Virus record (IMG/VR): IMGVR_UViG_3300029319_000019 | Location: 1 to 64,000 of that record | Length of the DNA: 64,000 bases | Reading direction: 5' to 3' (one strand) | Source of the DNA: a virus | Shown here: in pieces, positions 38,767-47,842 of the stretch | How positions within the stretch are numbered: position 1 is the first letter of the stretch | Layout of the letters: each line of letters begins with the position of its first letter | The notes under the pieces: model-generated | Told to the model about the DNA's origin: nothing | Seen by the model: only the letters and a program-made list of their open reading frames with translations | Database searches by the model: none | Program-made: the position numbers and the translations under genes

Positions 38767-39042
38767 TTATCTTAATTCATCAATCTTATCTTCCATTCTA
38801 ATCATTCGCTCTTCTAATTTTTTAACATCATCACGTGTTTCTATGATTGTATTACGAATGTTTATATCCTTCATATCAAATTCCATTTTTGATACTTCAG
38901 GTTTTGGAAGCTCTTTTGCTTCTGATATGTCAGCTTGTAATGTAAACCACATACCAACAAGAGTAAAAATAAGTGCTGCAATACCTGCTAATGTTTTTAT
39001 ACTTATTTTAAAGCTAGTGTCTTCGTTTAATTCCTTTGCCAT
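38767..39042 (-). CDS. Small membrane-anchored coiled-coil protein (91 aa)
   Basis: The ATG at 39040-39042 is preferred; a longer frame would need a TTG start. After a short charged N-terminus there is one transmembrane helix (about 18-38, LAGIAALIFTLVGMWFTLQA). A charged coiled coil runs to the end (RDDVKKLEERMIRMEDKIDEL). The topology resembles inner-membrane spanins or small phage membrane proteins, though no partner outer-membrane spanin is evident here. The stop is followed directly by the secreted thioredoxin-like gene. Function is unknown. Confidence 0.65.
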   Translation of the reverse strand: MAKELNEDTSFKISIKTLAGIAALIFTLVGMWFTLQADISEAKELPKPEVSKMEFDMKDINIRNTIIETRDDVKKLEERMIRMEDKIDELR

Positions 39043-39043
39043 T

Positions 39044-39130
39044 TTATTTTTTACATTTTGCAGAACAGTATCCGTAGCATACTTTTCCAAAAGTTAAAAA
39101 TTTAATTATATTACATAGTGTCTTTTTCAT
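39044..39130 (-). CDS. Tiny Cys-rich peptide (28 aa)
   Basis: An ATG-initiated frame of 28 residues fills the gap before the coiled-coil membrane protein; its TAA ends one base before that gene's ATG. The peptide begins MKKTLCNIIKFLTFG and ends with a basic Cys cluster, VCYGYCSAKCKK (Cys at 6, 18, 21, 25). The placement and stop-start spacing suggest it is translated with its neighbours. A tiny Cys-rich, possibly metal-binding or membrane-associated peptide is all that can be said. It could also be an untranslated spacer. Confidence 0.4.
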   Translation of the reverse strand: MKKTLCNIIKFLTFGKVCYGYCSAKCKK

Positions 39131-39132
39131 AT

Positions 39133-40167
39133 CTAAAATATTATATAGTTTATACCTAATTTAAAATCGTACCACTCTTTGTTCCAGTACTTGTTATATT
39201 TACCTTCAATAAAGCATCCTAAATTTTTAGTAGCTTTTAATCCAAATATTAAACCCCCTGAGTAATCATACCACTGTTCTCCATTATTGAAGTTGTGGTA
39301 TGAGTATTGTCCGCCATCATCATAGTGATAAGGCATTAGGTTACCCCAGGAATGTAACCAAAAGTTTTTCTTGTAGTAGTAATAATCAAATCCTACTACT
39401 ATTGAATATTGCCATTGATTAGCTAGTGCGTTTCTCTTTTTCTCTACATACTCTTCTAACACCTGTGGTATAACCACCTCATTCCAAACTTCTGCGCTAG
39501 TAGCAACAACATTTCCGTTAGGATCACTATACTCAGATTCATATACATCAACGCTATATCCTTGTTCAATAGCTAGCTGAGTGTAGTGTAAATTACCAGA
39601 TTGCATTGTCCATTCTTCTAATGGATCATAACCGTATGGTTCAGCTAATCTAGTAACTCCTCCAAAATTAAACGATAACTTTTTGTTACCTCGTAATCTA
39701 AATCTTTGCGTTGCTTCATAGTATTCTATATCTGCAAACCCATCTTTAATATACTCTACTTTTGTAAACCAAATAGGTCTTACATATCGTATAAAATGAT
39801 GTTGATCTAAATACTCTATACCTTCTTGTCTTTTATATTCTATCTCAAATAGATACTCAAAGGGATTTCTTCCTACACTTGCTGCATCAGAAAAAGATGT
39901 TTCTGTACCATCTTTAAACGGTGATGTGCCTTCATATTGAAACCTTTGTATCTTACGTATGCCCATAGCTAATGAATAGTCATATGGGGTACGTATTGTA
40001 TCATATACAAGACTACTACCATCTACAGAATATACTTCTCTATCTGATAGTGATGTGCCGCCATTTGCTGCTACATAGAATGTAGAAAACTTAAAAGCTT
40101 TTCTAAACTGTGCAGTTGCAGATAGTGACGCAAAAAGAAATACTAATATAAGTACTCTCAATTTCAT
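39133..40167 (-). CDS. Putative outer-membrane beta-barrel protein
   Basis: The protein has 344 residues. A clear signal peptide (1-19) ends SATA|Q, a typical Bacteroidota cleavage site. The mature chain consists of many alternating aromatic/polar strands (FEIEYKRQEG, WFTKVEYIKDGFADIEYYEA, FRLRGNKKLSFNFGG, YSIVVGFDYYYYKKNFWLHSW). It ends in a final strand with a terminal Phe (FKLGINYIIF), the signature for outer-membrane insertion. It contains a moderately long extracellular-type loop region in the middle. No enzymatic motif is seen. Phage-encoded OM barrels are rare; possible roles are superinfection exclusion, porin-like change or receptor masking. Neighbouring genes are also envelope-directed. 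Confidence 0.75.
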   Translation of the reverse strand: MKLRVLILVFLFASLSATAQFRKAFKFSTFYVAANGGTSLSDREVYSVDGSSLVYDTIRTPYDYSLAMGIRKIQRFQYEGTSPFKDGTETSFSDAASVGRNPFEYLFEIEYKRQEGIEYLDQHHFIRYVRPIWFTKVEYIKDGFADIEYYEATQRFRLRGNKKLSFNFGGVTRLAEPYGYDPLEEWTMQSGNLHYTQLAIEQGYSVDVYESEYSDPNGNVVATSAEVWNEVVIPQVLEEYVEKKRNALANQWQYSIVVGFDYYYYKKNFWLHSWGNLMPYHYDDGGQYSYHNFNNGEQWYDYSGGLIFGLKATKNLGCFIEGKYNKYWNKEWYDFKLGINYIIF

Positions 40168-40170
40168 ATA

Positions 40171-40536
40171 CTATGCTTTACTAAACTGTGCGTATTCAAG
40201 TACACAAGCAGCAGTGTATGCCTCTGCTTGAACAGTTAGTCCACTGTACATAGGAACAAATGCAAACTCTCCTACATCTAGTCTTATAACTGCATTACCG
40301 CCAAGTTTAATTTGTAAAAAAGAAGCAGCATTGCTAGATGAAATATTTTTTATGTATAAATAAGAAAAAGCACTATTACTAGCTAGCACGTCTTGTGCAG
40401 ATCCAGTTGCTATTGATTTTCTTGATACATTTGTAGTAGGTTCTCCAACCACTAATACATCTGATACACTTAAATTTAAAACATCGCTTGTAGCAGTGCT
40501 ACTATTTAACGTTAATTTTGTTGTTAATGTTGCCAT
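40171..40536 (-). CDS. Probable virion decoration protein (121 aa)
   Basis: A small Ser/Thr/Ala-rich beta protein without an export signal. Short strands (YLYIKNISSSNAASFLQIKLGG, VIRLDVGEFAFVPM) resemble the beta-sandwich decoration or fibre-tip proteins often placed between fibre genes. It starts after an A-rich leader (TAAAATAAAATGG), a Bacteroidota-type start context shared with its neighbours. No specific family is recognised. A structural role is inferred. Confidence 0.6.
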   Translation of the reverse strand: MATLTTKLTLNSSTATSDVLNLSVSDVLVVGEPTTNVSRKSIATGSAQDVLASNSAFSYLYIKNISSSNAASFLQIKLGGNAVIRLDVGEFAFVPMYSGLTVQAEAYTAACVLEYAQFSKA

Positions 40537-40561
40537 TTTATTTTATGATTAATAATTAATA

Positions 40562-40870
40562 TTATGATCCTGCATTTACGGGCGTTACACCTGTTCTTGC
40601 ATATGCTAAAACCTTACCACTATCTAATTCAATAGAAGTAAAGTTTCCATATATAGTCATACCTTTTGGTATTGAAATTGTTGCTGCTGCGTCTGTAATA
40701 TTTGTTGTACACTCTGAAGTATCTATGACAGAGTCTTCTAATGCAGCTATTGCAAAGTATGGCCCAGTATGCTCAACCGTGTCGTCAATCATATGCACAA
40801 CACCTGGAGCCATAGTTTCACTTAAATTTTTTACTAAGCTTAATAATAAGCTTTCTGATACTGTTGACAT
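40562..40870 (-). CDS. Small structural-type protein (102 aa)
   Basis: The first 35 residues are helical (LLLSLVKNLSETMAPGVVH). The rest is beta-rich, with a Cys at about 54 and a strand pair IPKGMTIYGNFTSIEL. There is no signal peptide. It overlaps the upstream 133-residue gene by one base and lies next to other small decoration-like proteins and fibre genes. I cannot assign a family. A role in the virion is the simplest inference. Confidence 0.55.
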   Translation of the reverse strand: MSTVSESLLLSLVKNLSETMAPGVVHMIDDTVEHTGPYFAIAALEDSVIDTSECTTNITDAAATISIPKGMTIYGNFTSIELDSGKVLAYARTGVTPVNAGS

Positions 40871-41271
40871 TATTCTATAATTTTATCTATGTTAATAATT
40901 TGTTCTCCAGTAATATCTGCTGGTAAGCAGTCTTCTGGTATACCATGCAATTCAATTTCAGTTTCTTCTAATAGTAGTTTGTCTACCTCAGCTAACTGTT
41001 CTTTACGAGCATCAACAAGTTCTTTATTCTCTTCCTCTAATTTAGCTATCGCTTCATCATCTTTCTGATTCATAAGAACCTGCATTTTTTGTGATAGTCC
41101 TAAAAACTCGTCTGTAGGCTTACTAGCCTCTTCAATATCTTTAAGTTCTTCTTGTATTACTCTAATGTTCTTAGATACTAATAATCCAAACTTAACTCCT
41201 TTCAATTGTTGTACTGCTGTTAGTCCGTTAAATAATTCAACAAACTCACCATTTTTCATTTTTACTTTCAT
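40870..41271 (-). CDS. Coiled-coil protein of the tail-gene block (133 aa)
   Basis: A hydrophilic helical protein. The N-terminal 35 residues form a compact segment (ELFNGLTAVQQLKGVKFG), followed by a Glu/Lys-rich coiled coil (about 40-100) and an acidic Ile-rich tail (ITGEQIINIDKIIE). No export signal, catalytic motif or named family is evident. It lies between the 507-residue fibre-like gene and small decoration proteins; an assembly-chaperone role for the fibre would fit but is speculative. Confidence 0.6.
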   Translation of the reverse strand: MKVKMKNGEFVELFNGLTAVQQLKGVKFGLLVSKNIRVIQEELKDIEEASKPTDEFLGLSQKMQVLMNQKDDEAIAKLEEENKELVDARKEQLAEVDKLLLEETEIELHGIPEDCLPADITGEQIINIDKIIE

Positions 41272-41298
41272 TTTGTCTATATAATTAATTGGTTAATA

Positions 41299-42822
41299 TT
41301 AAGCGATTCTGTACATAGTTACTGCACTAGAACCAGTTCTTCTTATTCTGAATCTGCCAACACCTGCGTATCCTGCATCGTCAGCGTCATCTTGTGATTT
41401 TACTTTCATGTTACCTACAAGTGTTACACCGGTTCCTCCAGTAAGAGTAATATCAGATGTACCGTCTGTAGCTAAACTAATTAAACTAAAGTCAAAACTA
41501 TCATTATCTGCTGTTAAAGACAGTCCTGATATTAAATTAGATGCTGTATCTGTAGCTTTACTTCTATCAGCTGTAGGTGTACATTTTATAATACCTGTCA
41601 AAATATTAGCTGCAGATAATGCTGTAGTGCCATCATCTGTAGTAGCTTCAGCTCCTTGGTATTGTATAAATGCTGCCGTACTAGACGCTCTTGCATAAAT
41701 AGGTTTTGCTTTTACAAATAAATTACCTGTTTCTACTGATACATCTTGACTAGTATCTATAGTTACTGCTGTAGTTATTGATCCTCCGCTTGTATATGTT
41801 CTTAGTAATACATTACCTGCATCTCCTGATGCTGCATCTCCTCCAGATAGTGCTACATCACCTCCATTACCAGATCCTGTAGCAGTACCTGCTGAAAGTC
41901 TTAAATCACCACCATCCATATTTCCACCACCTGCAGTAGCTGCGTTTATAGCTAAAGTTGCGCCAGCAGTTCCAGACGCTGATGTTGTAGTTTGAATAGT
42001 GTATATAGATTGATATGCAGCAGTATTACCTATTGTAATCGCTGTAGCTGTACTACCTTGTATATTTAATTGACCTGTAGCTTCACCTGTAGTTAAAGTT
42101 GATCCAGAATCATTAAGTATTGTTTTACCATTAGTATGTACATATATACCTCTATCAGATCCATCATCACTAATATAGTTAGTATTCAAGTCAATGTTAT
42201 AACTACCTGTATCCAGGTTAGCTGCTAGACTTGATAAACTAGCTGCAAGTGTAATTGTACCTGCACCATTAGTAACAGTCATATTAGCTCCAGCTGTAAG
42301 AGTTGCTACTGATGGATAACCGTTAGTTGCATTACCTATAAGCAGTTGTCCATTTGTAGACATTGCGTCTGTAGCTGCTATTACATTATCTGCACTAGCG
42401 TATAATAACTGACCTTTAGATATTGTAGATAATCCTGTACCTCCATTTGTAACTCCACATTCTCCTGTAACTGTACCTGAAAAATCCATTCCAGATAAAA
42501 ACCCTGCTGTTGTATTGTTACACAAGCTAAGATCTATACCTGCTTCTAATACTGTTAATACTATATTATTTGAACTAGTTGCTACTGTTAACAAACCTGT
42601 GTCTCCAGAAGCAATACCCTTAAATACTATCTGATTTTTATTTGTTAGTGTTGCACTAGTATATATTGTTTCTGAACTTGTCCCTGCTGTAGAAACTGCT
42701 GGAAACAACGTTTGTAGTTGTAACTTTTTAGCAGCTTTTGTACTAGAGTTAGCTACTAATAAAAATTCATTAGCATCTACGTTAGTTTTTGAAAGGGTAC
42801 TTAATGATGTTATTTCTGCCAT
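41299..42822 (-). CDS. Fibre-like structural protein (507 aa)
   Basis: The protein is low in charged residues and rich in Thr, Ser, Ala and Gly, with repeated beta-strand patterns (for example GGTGLSTISKGQLLYASADN and repeated GN/TGGDV-type turns), as in trimeric fibre shafts. The first 30 residues (LSTLSKTNVDANEFLLVANSS) match a common phage fibre N-terminal attachment pattern. Glycine-rich repeats occupy about 270-350, and the C-terminus contains a GYAGVGRFRIRRTGS segment. No signal peptide. It lies directly downstream of the 1464-residue fibre protein. Confidence 0.7.
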   Translation of the reverse strand: MAEITSLSTLSKTNVDANEFLLVANSSTKAAKKLQLQTLFPAVSTAGTSSETIYTSATLTNKNQIVFKGIASGDTGLLTVATSSNNIVLTVLEAGIDLSLCNNTTAGFLSGMDFSGTVTGECGVTNGGTGLSTISKGQLLYASADNVIAATDAMSTNGQLLIGNATNGYPSVATLTAGANMTVTNGAGTITLAASLSSLAANLDTGSYNIDLNTNYISDDGSDRGIYVHTNGKTILNDSGSTLTTGEATGQLNIQGSTATAITIGNTAAYQSIYTIQTTTSASGTAGATLAINAATAGGGNMDGGDLRLSAGTATGSGNGGDVALSGGDAASGDAGNVLLRTYTSGGSITTAVTIDTSQDVSVETGNLFVKAKPIYARASSTAAFIQYQGAEATTDDGTTALSAANILTGIIKCTPTADRSKATDTASNLISGLSLTADNDSFDFSLISLATDGTSDITLTGGTGVTLVGNMKVKSQDDADDAGYAGVGRFRIRRTGSSAVTMYRIA

Positions 42823-42839
42823 TTTATTTTATTGTTATG

Positions 42840-45800
42840 TTAGTTTAAATCTTCAAAACTGCTTTCGCCTGTTTCTTCTGTCTCATCCGCTCCTAGCGAT
42901 CCTCCTAATTCTGTAACATCAGAAACATCATCAAAAGTAGAATCATTCACTGTTACAATAGTGCCACCAATATTAAAGGTTCCTGTAACTTCAGTATTTG
43001 AGTCACCCGTTTCTCTATATGCTGGTATGCCGCAGTCCTTACAATACTCTTTAGCAAAGCTAAGAAAATTTGATAAATAATTTTCAGTCTCATTTTGTAT
43101 TTGGAAAGTTATACATTTTCTCCAACCGCTTGCTGGGTCATTAGAAAAAGGATCTATATGCAAACCTGTATTAGATATTGCTACATATATTACTCCAGCT
43201 AGTCCAAGTGGATTTGGAACAAATGCTCTTCTTACATATGTACCTAATGCATATGAGCCTACATTAGCAGGGTTCCAAAATTGAGAACCAGAGTTATTCC
43301 ACTTATCAACACAATTTACTTGCGCTCCTGCTAAACTAGGTGTTGCTGGATCTGTGCAATTGTATATACAAGGTAATCCTTGTCTAGACATTAAGTCTTG
43401 TATAATAACCATCTTCCATGTTTCCATGTTAGAGCAGTTGTTTCCTAGTCCTGTTATATGTTTAGTGTAAAATCTATGTCCAGATCTCGCAATACACTCA
43501 GCATTATAATCTAATAAATTAGCAATACCTCTTGGAGTACATGCTGGAATAGTTGTATCTACATCATCACAATCTTCCAAACATCCATTATATTCATATT
43601 CACAAGGACATGTAGCATCTGTATAATTTGCAGCTGGATTATAGTTAACAGCATTTTCATCCATACACCCACATATTGAATTATCAGGACAACATGTAAG
43701 ACTAAATGTTCCATCAAGACATGGGCACCCTCCTGGAGGTGGTGGATCATTAAACTCACAACACCCGTCATCTACATTTGCTAGAGGCACAGATGCACCA
43801 GCGCAGTTTACAAGATAGTTAAGTGCACTAGGATCTAAACACCCATGAATAATATTAGTACCATTTCCATTATCGCAATCTTCTATCGCTAGTGTTACCA
43901 TACCTACAAGGTGGGCGCAGGAACTGGTCAGTGCAACGTCGCCGTCAGCATCAGTGTCATATGGAAGTTCTGCATTGCCGTTAGCATTGATAAAAGCATC
44001 ATCGAAGAATGCTACCGCAAACTGATATGCTCCACCAGGAAGATCAGTAATATTTATTGTTTCATTAGCTGTAAGAGTATCAACTTCAAAAGAAGACAGA
44101 GAATCTACGTCCAATATAGGATCACCACTAGTCACTGGACCTGTAAACCAACTTCCATAAGTAATATCAACAGTCGTATGCTGTAAAACCCAAACATACC
44201 CAACACCAGCTGTGTTAGTTATATTCGCTAATAAATTTGTTGCATCTGGCAAGTTAACAGTCACAGAACCTGTAGAATTGTCATCACACAATCCTGTAGT
44301 TTCATTATAAGTTGATGTAGAATCTACTACATTACTAAATTGTACACCTCCAGATGCATTTGCTGTTGCTTCATATTCTTCTAGTTCACAACAGTCAGTA
44401 TCCAACCCTCCATTATTTTGCAAATAACCTTCGCACGCTGCTTGTGTAGGAAAGCCAAGACCAGCTGTACCTATTTCACTTACACATGTACCACATCTGT
44501 CTGGTACCCAAGTTACATTATTTCCATATAGACATGAGCCATCGTCAATAGTTGCCAGTGGATTAAAATTAGTCGCTGTTGGATCAGTGCAACCTAAAAC
44601 ATCTTCGGTAGGGTCTGTATCATAAACACAACTTCCATCATCTATTACTGCATTTGGATCAAAATTAATTGCTGCTGGATCTGTACATCCAGATGTAGAA
44701 ATAACAGGACAACAAGCTTCTATTGTAGATATTTGTGCTGGAGTAAATGGTACGAATACATCAACAGTTTCTTCCCAAACATTATTTGTTCCATAGTTAT
44801 ATGAAAAATTCACGCCTGTAGGAGCACCATGATTTTGTATTAAAGAGCAAAGTTGAGTACTTGAACTTGTAAGATTTGCAGAATTCACAACTTTGTGAAC
44901 GGCCTGGAAGGTAAATGTAGTTATGACGGTACCATCACCCATAACTAGATTAGTGTTTATGTGAAGTAAATCTAGAACGTGACCATTTCCATTACCACCT
45001 ATTTGTATAGGATCACCATTTGTATTTAAAGTAGTAAATTGAAGTGCATTACCGCTAAAGAAAGTATTTCCAATACCTATTACTTCATTTGGATTAAATG
45101 ACGGATAGCACAGATAATTATTAACTAAATACTGTGCATATACCCAAGTATTAGATCCAGAAGCAAAATTCAGAAACTGGCCAGCAGTAGGACCATTGCT
45201 AATAATAAAACCACCAGCATTTAAAACATCAATTATGTCAGGATTTGATATACCTAAAGGTACAGTGCTAATTCTAGGAAAGTCTCCAAGTGTAGGATGA
45301 GTTTCACAAGTTACCTCTACCTCAAAATTTAAATCATTACAACCATCAAAGTCAGGATCTATTGGTAAACATGAACCATCATCAAAAGTAGCAACTGGGT
45401 TAAAATTTGGAGAGCTTGGATTTGTACATCCTCCCTGTCCCACTGAATACTCTCCAAAAATAGTATAACACTGTTCTACTTCATCATCACCATCGTGAGT
45501 TCCATCATTATCATAAACAGCCGCTATAAAATATCTTCCATCTTCTAAACCTGTAAATGTATGCGCACCCCCAGTTCCTGAAACTGTTGTAATTAATGTT
45601 GAATCTTGAGTTAGATAAGTAAGGCCGTCTGCTCCACCTTGTATAAATAGCTGCGCAAGTTGCACAGTTACCTGAGTAATGTTAATCTTATATAACTTAT
45701 AATCAATTGGAGCAGCCTGATTACTAGTAGTAAATTCTGAAGCAGGGTTAAAAATTAAAGGAGTTGGTCCAGGAAGAACAGTATAAGGCGATGCAAAATT

Positions 45801-47234
45801 AACTCCTGCAAACGAAATAGTACCATCAGAAAGACTTGCTCCCGCAGGAGTTGATGTTGCAGGGGTCGTGCTTGTTCCTATACCTTCTTCAAATACAGGT
45901 CCTAGTACTTGTAAAAATCTACCACTACCTGCTTCTAACTGACCTGTAGTAGCATTACAAAATACACAGGCAGCATCTTCATTTGTAGTAACAGTATTAT
46001 CGTAGTTAATTGCAGATGCAGTGTCTTTACATCCAAAAGAGCTATTTACAACATCTATATCCTCTAAGATATTAAATGTCATAATATCACTACAGGCCGT
46101 TCCAGTGTTAGAATCTGTTACTGTAATTTCATATGATCCTGGGAATAAACCACTAATAGTAAAAGGAGAGGAACTTATTCCTGAAGTTGTTGCTGTGCTG
46201 TAAGTTAATGTTGGGTTATCTAAAGATAAAGCTTCTACAGTCGCAGTAAAGTTTGCTGTACCACCTGTAACAGTAACAGTGATTGTACCATCAGCTGTAT
46301 CTGTAGTTGCTGCAGTTGAATTTGATAAAGTTATTTCAAAATCATCACATCCAGTAGTATACTCACAACATCCTCCATCTACATTAACATAATCATTAAG
46401 CCTTTGTGAAGTAAGAGCAATGCCATCACAATCGTTAGCATGCGTACCACCAGGTAAATCTGTACAAGGTAATGATTGACCAACACATCCTGTTAAGTAG
46501 TAGTTTGAGGCTGTAGGATCTAAACATACACTGTTTATAATAAGATCCCTAGCCTGCATTTGATTAAATACAAAACCACCCACAACTGTTGGTTGATCTT
46601 TTCCTGTAACATTTGGAGTTGTAGTAAATAATAAACTACTATTATTATCAAATCCTCCTCTAGGCTTACCTAAATTTTCAGAAGTAGACCCGCTGTTTGT
46701 ATATTTTATGCTATTTAAAAACTGATTTTGTAAATCAGTAGATGCTACATATGCTGCATTGCCAGAACTTAAATAATAAAAATCTTTTTTACTACTTGTA
46801 TCTAAATGTGGATTTGTAGATTCTGGAAATATTACTAACTGTTTAAATACTGCTTTATCATAATATAAAGCATCTGTAATATTATATCCAGTTTTTGAGC
46901 CTTCTTCTATAGAAAATGTAAAAGACCTTTGTAAACTTGCATATGGAACTGGTAAAGCTTGTGCTTCTGTTAGTTCATTTAAAACAACTTGACTTGTATC
47001 CCCGTTTCTAAATACAATGTCAAATGTACCTGAACCGTTGTAAGTTAGTACTATTTCATTTGTTCCGTCTCTTAGAGATTGTCTAGTATCAGAAGTGATT
47101 ACACTTAAACCCTTAAGAGTAGGTGTTATAGATACAATAGGATTCTCTGCATGAGAATTGAAAATAGCGTAGTTTACGCCAGCAGCATCTTTTAGATACT
47201 TATATGAATAAAATGTCTGTAATACCTTTGACAT
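42840..47234 (-). CDS. Large multidomain fibre/adhesin-like protein with DDGSC, SprB-like and CBM-like modules
   Basis: This protein of 1464 residues has no signal peptide, so it is expected to be a virion component. Visible modules: an N-terminal beta domain (1-250); an SprB-like repeat around 295-390 (DGTITVTVTGG then SGLFPGSYEITVTDSN); and at least six GCxDPxAxNF/YNPxAxxDDGSC-type repeats between about 400 and 1250. A segment at about 1310-1375 (YALGTYVRRAF, VIYVAI, SGWRKC) resembles chitin/cellulose-binding modules of the CBM5/12 type. The C-terminal tail is acidic. The same repeat class occurs in the T9SS-type protein 5 kb away. Receptor binding is inferred. Confidence 0.72.
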   Translation of the reverse strand: MSKVLQTFYSYKYLKDAAGVNYAIFNSHAENPIVSITPTLKGLSVITSDTRQSLRDGTNEIVLTYNGSGTFDIVFRNGDTSQVVLNELTEAQALPVPYASLQRSFTFSIEEGSKTGYNITDALYYDKAVFKQLVIFPESTNPHLDTSSKKDFYYLSSGNAAYVASTDLQNQFLNSIKYTNSGSTSENLGKPRGGFDNNSSLLFTTTPNVTGKDQPTVVGGFVFNQMQARDLIINSVCLDPTASNYYLTGCVGQSLPCTDLPGGTHANDCDGIALTSQRLNDYVNVDGGCCEYTTGCDDFEITLSNSTAATTDTADGTITVTVTGGTANFTATVEALSLDNPTLTYSTATTSGISSSPFTISGLFPGSYEITVTDSNTGTACSDIMTFNILEDIDVVNSSFGCKDTASAINYDNTVTTNEDAACVFCNATTGQLEAGSGRFLQVLGPVFEEGIGTSTTPATSTPAGASLSDGTISFAGVNFASPYTVLPGPTPLIFNPASEFTTSNQAAPIDYKLYKINITQVTVQLAQLFIQGGADGLTYLTQDSTLITTVSGTGGAHTFTGLEDGRYFIAAVYDNDGTHDGDDEVEQCYTIFGEYSVGQGGCTNPSSPNFNPVATFDDGSCLPIDPDFDGCNDLNFEVEVTCETHPTLGDFPRISTVPLGISNPDIIDVLNAGGFIISNGPTAGQFLNFASGSNTWVYAQYLVNNYLCYPSFNPNEVIGIGNTFFSGNALQFTTLNTNGDPIQIGGNGNGHVLDLLHINTNLVMGDGTVITTFTFQAVHKVVNSANLTSSSTQLCSLIQNHGAPTGVNFSYNYGTNNVWEETVDVFVPFTPAQISTIEACCPVISTSGCTDPAAINFDPNAVIDDGSCVYDTDPTEDVLGCTDPTATNFNPLATIDDGSCLYGNNVTWVPDRCGTCVSEIGTAGLGFPTQAACEGYLQNNGGLDTDCCELEEYEATANASGGVQFSNVVDSTSTYNETTGLCDDNSTGSVTVNLPDATNLLANITNTAGVGYVWVLQHTTVDITYGSWFTGPVTSGDPILDVDSLSSFEVDTLTANETINITDLPGGAYQFAVAFFDDAFINANGNAELPYDTDADGDVALTSSCAHLVGMVTLAIEDCDNGNGTNIIHGCLDPSALNYLVNCAGASVPLANVDDGCCEFNDPPPPGGCPCLDGTFSLTCCPDNSICGCMDENAVNYNPAANYTDATCPCEYEYNGCLEDCDDVDTTIPACTPRGIANLLDYNAECIARSGHRFYTKHITGLGNNCSNMETWKMVIIQDLMSRQGLPCIYNCTDPATPSLAGAQVNCVDKWNNSGSQFWNPANVGSYALGTYVRRAFVPNPLGLAGVIYVAISNTGLHIDPFSNDPASGWRKCITFQIQNETENYLSNFLSFAKEYCKDCGIPAYRETGDSNTEVTGTFNIGGTIVTVNDSTFDDVSDVTELGGSLGADETEETGESSFEDLN

Positions 47235-47236
47235 AA

Positions 47237-47773
47237 TTAACAGTTACACCCACAATGTCCTGCGCACATGTCTTGGGCTGTTAGATACTTTCTTTTTGCA
47301 TTGTCGATAACAGCTTGAATTTGATCTATAGTACCTTCTTCAGATGAGGTAGCTAATTCATTTTCTGCTGTTTTTAGTAATAAAAATATTTTTTGTGCTT
47401 CAACAAAATGTGGTGAACATTTGTTACAATCGCAATCACAGTCTAATAATTCGTTAATTTTATGGGCTATACAACACAAAACATCACACGCAAAAAGTAT
47501 TCCTTTACGTGCAAAAACTTGTCCATCTACAATATGGTCAATAATAAACACACCATTACCACCGCCTACTTGACTTGCTAAAACAATTCTTGTATTATCT
47601 GGTCCTCCTGGAAATGTATAATTATAAGTTCCGTTAGGCCCTGTTACTAATATTTCATGTGTGGCTTGTGGATCAGGACTTGTAACTCTAATTATAACTT
47701 TATTACAATCCGCTGTTTGAGTTGTATTTATTGCCATATTGTTGTTAGGTTTTATTATGGTGCCTAAGGCCAT
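47237..47773 (-). CDS. Cys-rich protein upstream of the large fibre (178 aa)
   Basis: The N-terminal half is a beta domain (VIIRVTSPDPQATHEILVTG). The second half contains clustered Cys: FACDVLCC, a CDCDCNKC motif, and MCAGHCGCNC at the C-terminus, about 12 Cys in total. The middle helix (VEAQKIFLLLKTAENELA) separates them. A start at Met13 is also possible. The Cys density suggests metal binding or disulfides, unusual for a cytoplasmic or virion protein of this phage. It follows a strong terminator hairpin and precedes the large fibre gene, so it could be a fibre adaptor. Confidence 0.6.
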   Translation of the reverse strand: MALGTIIKPNNNMAINTTQTADCNKVIIRVTSPDPQATHEILVTGPNGTYNYTFPGGPDNTRIVLASQVGGGNGVFIIDHIVDGQVFARKGILFACDVLCCIAHKINELLDCDCDCNKCSPHFVEAQKIFLLLKTAENELATSSEEGTIDQIQAVIDNAKRKYLTAQDMCAGHCGCNC

Positions 47774-47794
47774 TGTTTAAATTTTTGTAAAAAA

Positions 47795-47828
47795 AGACCT
47801 ACAGGGGAAACTAGTCCCCTGTGAGTCT
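47795..47828 (-). terminator. Rho-independent terminator inside the late operon
   Basis: A stem with 12 of 14 positions paired (core ACAGGGG/CCCCTGT) spans 47795-47828. On the minus strand it is followed directly by a run of seven T. It lies after the 167-residue decoration gene and before the Cys-rich gene, and could reduce expression of the fibre genes relative to the capsid genes. Confidence 0.85.
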
Positions 47829-47842
47829 TATATGTTAAGAGA

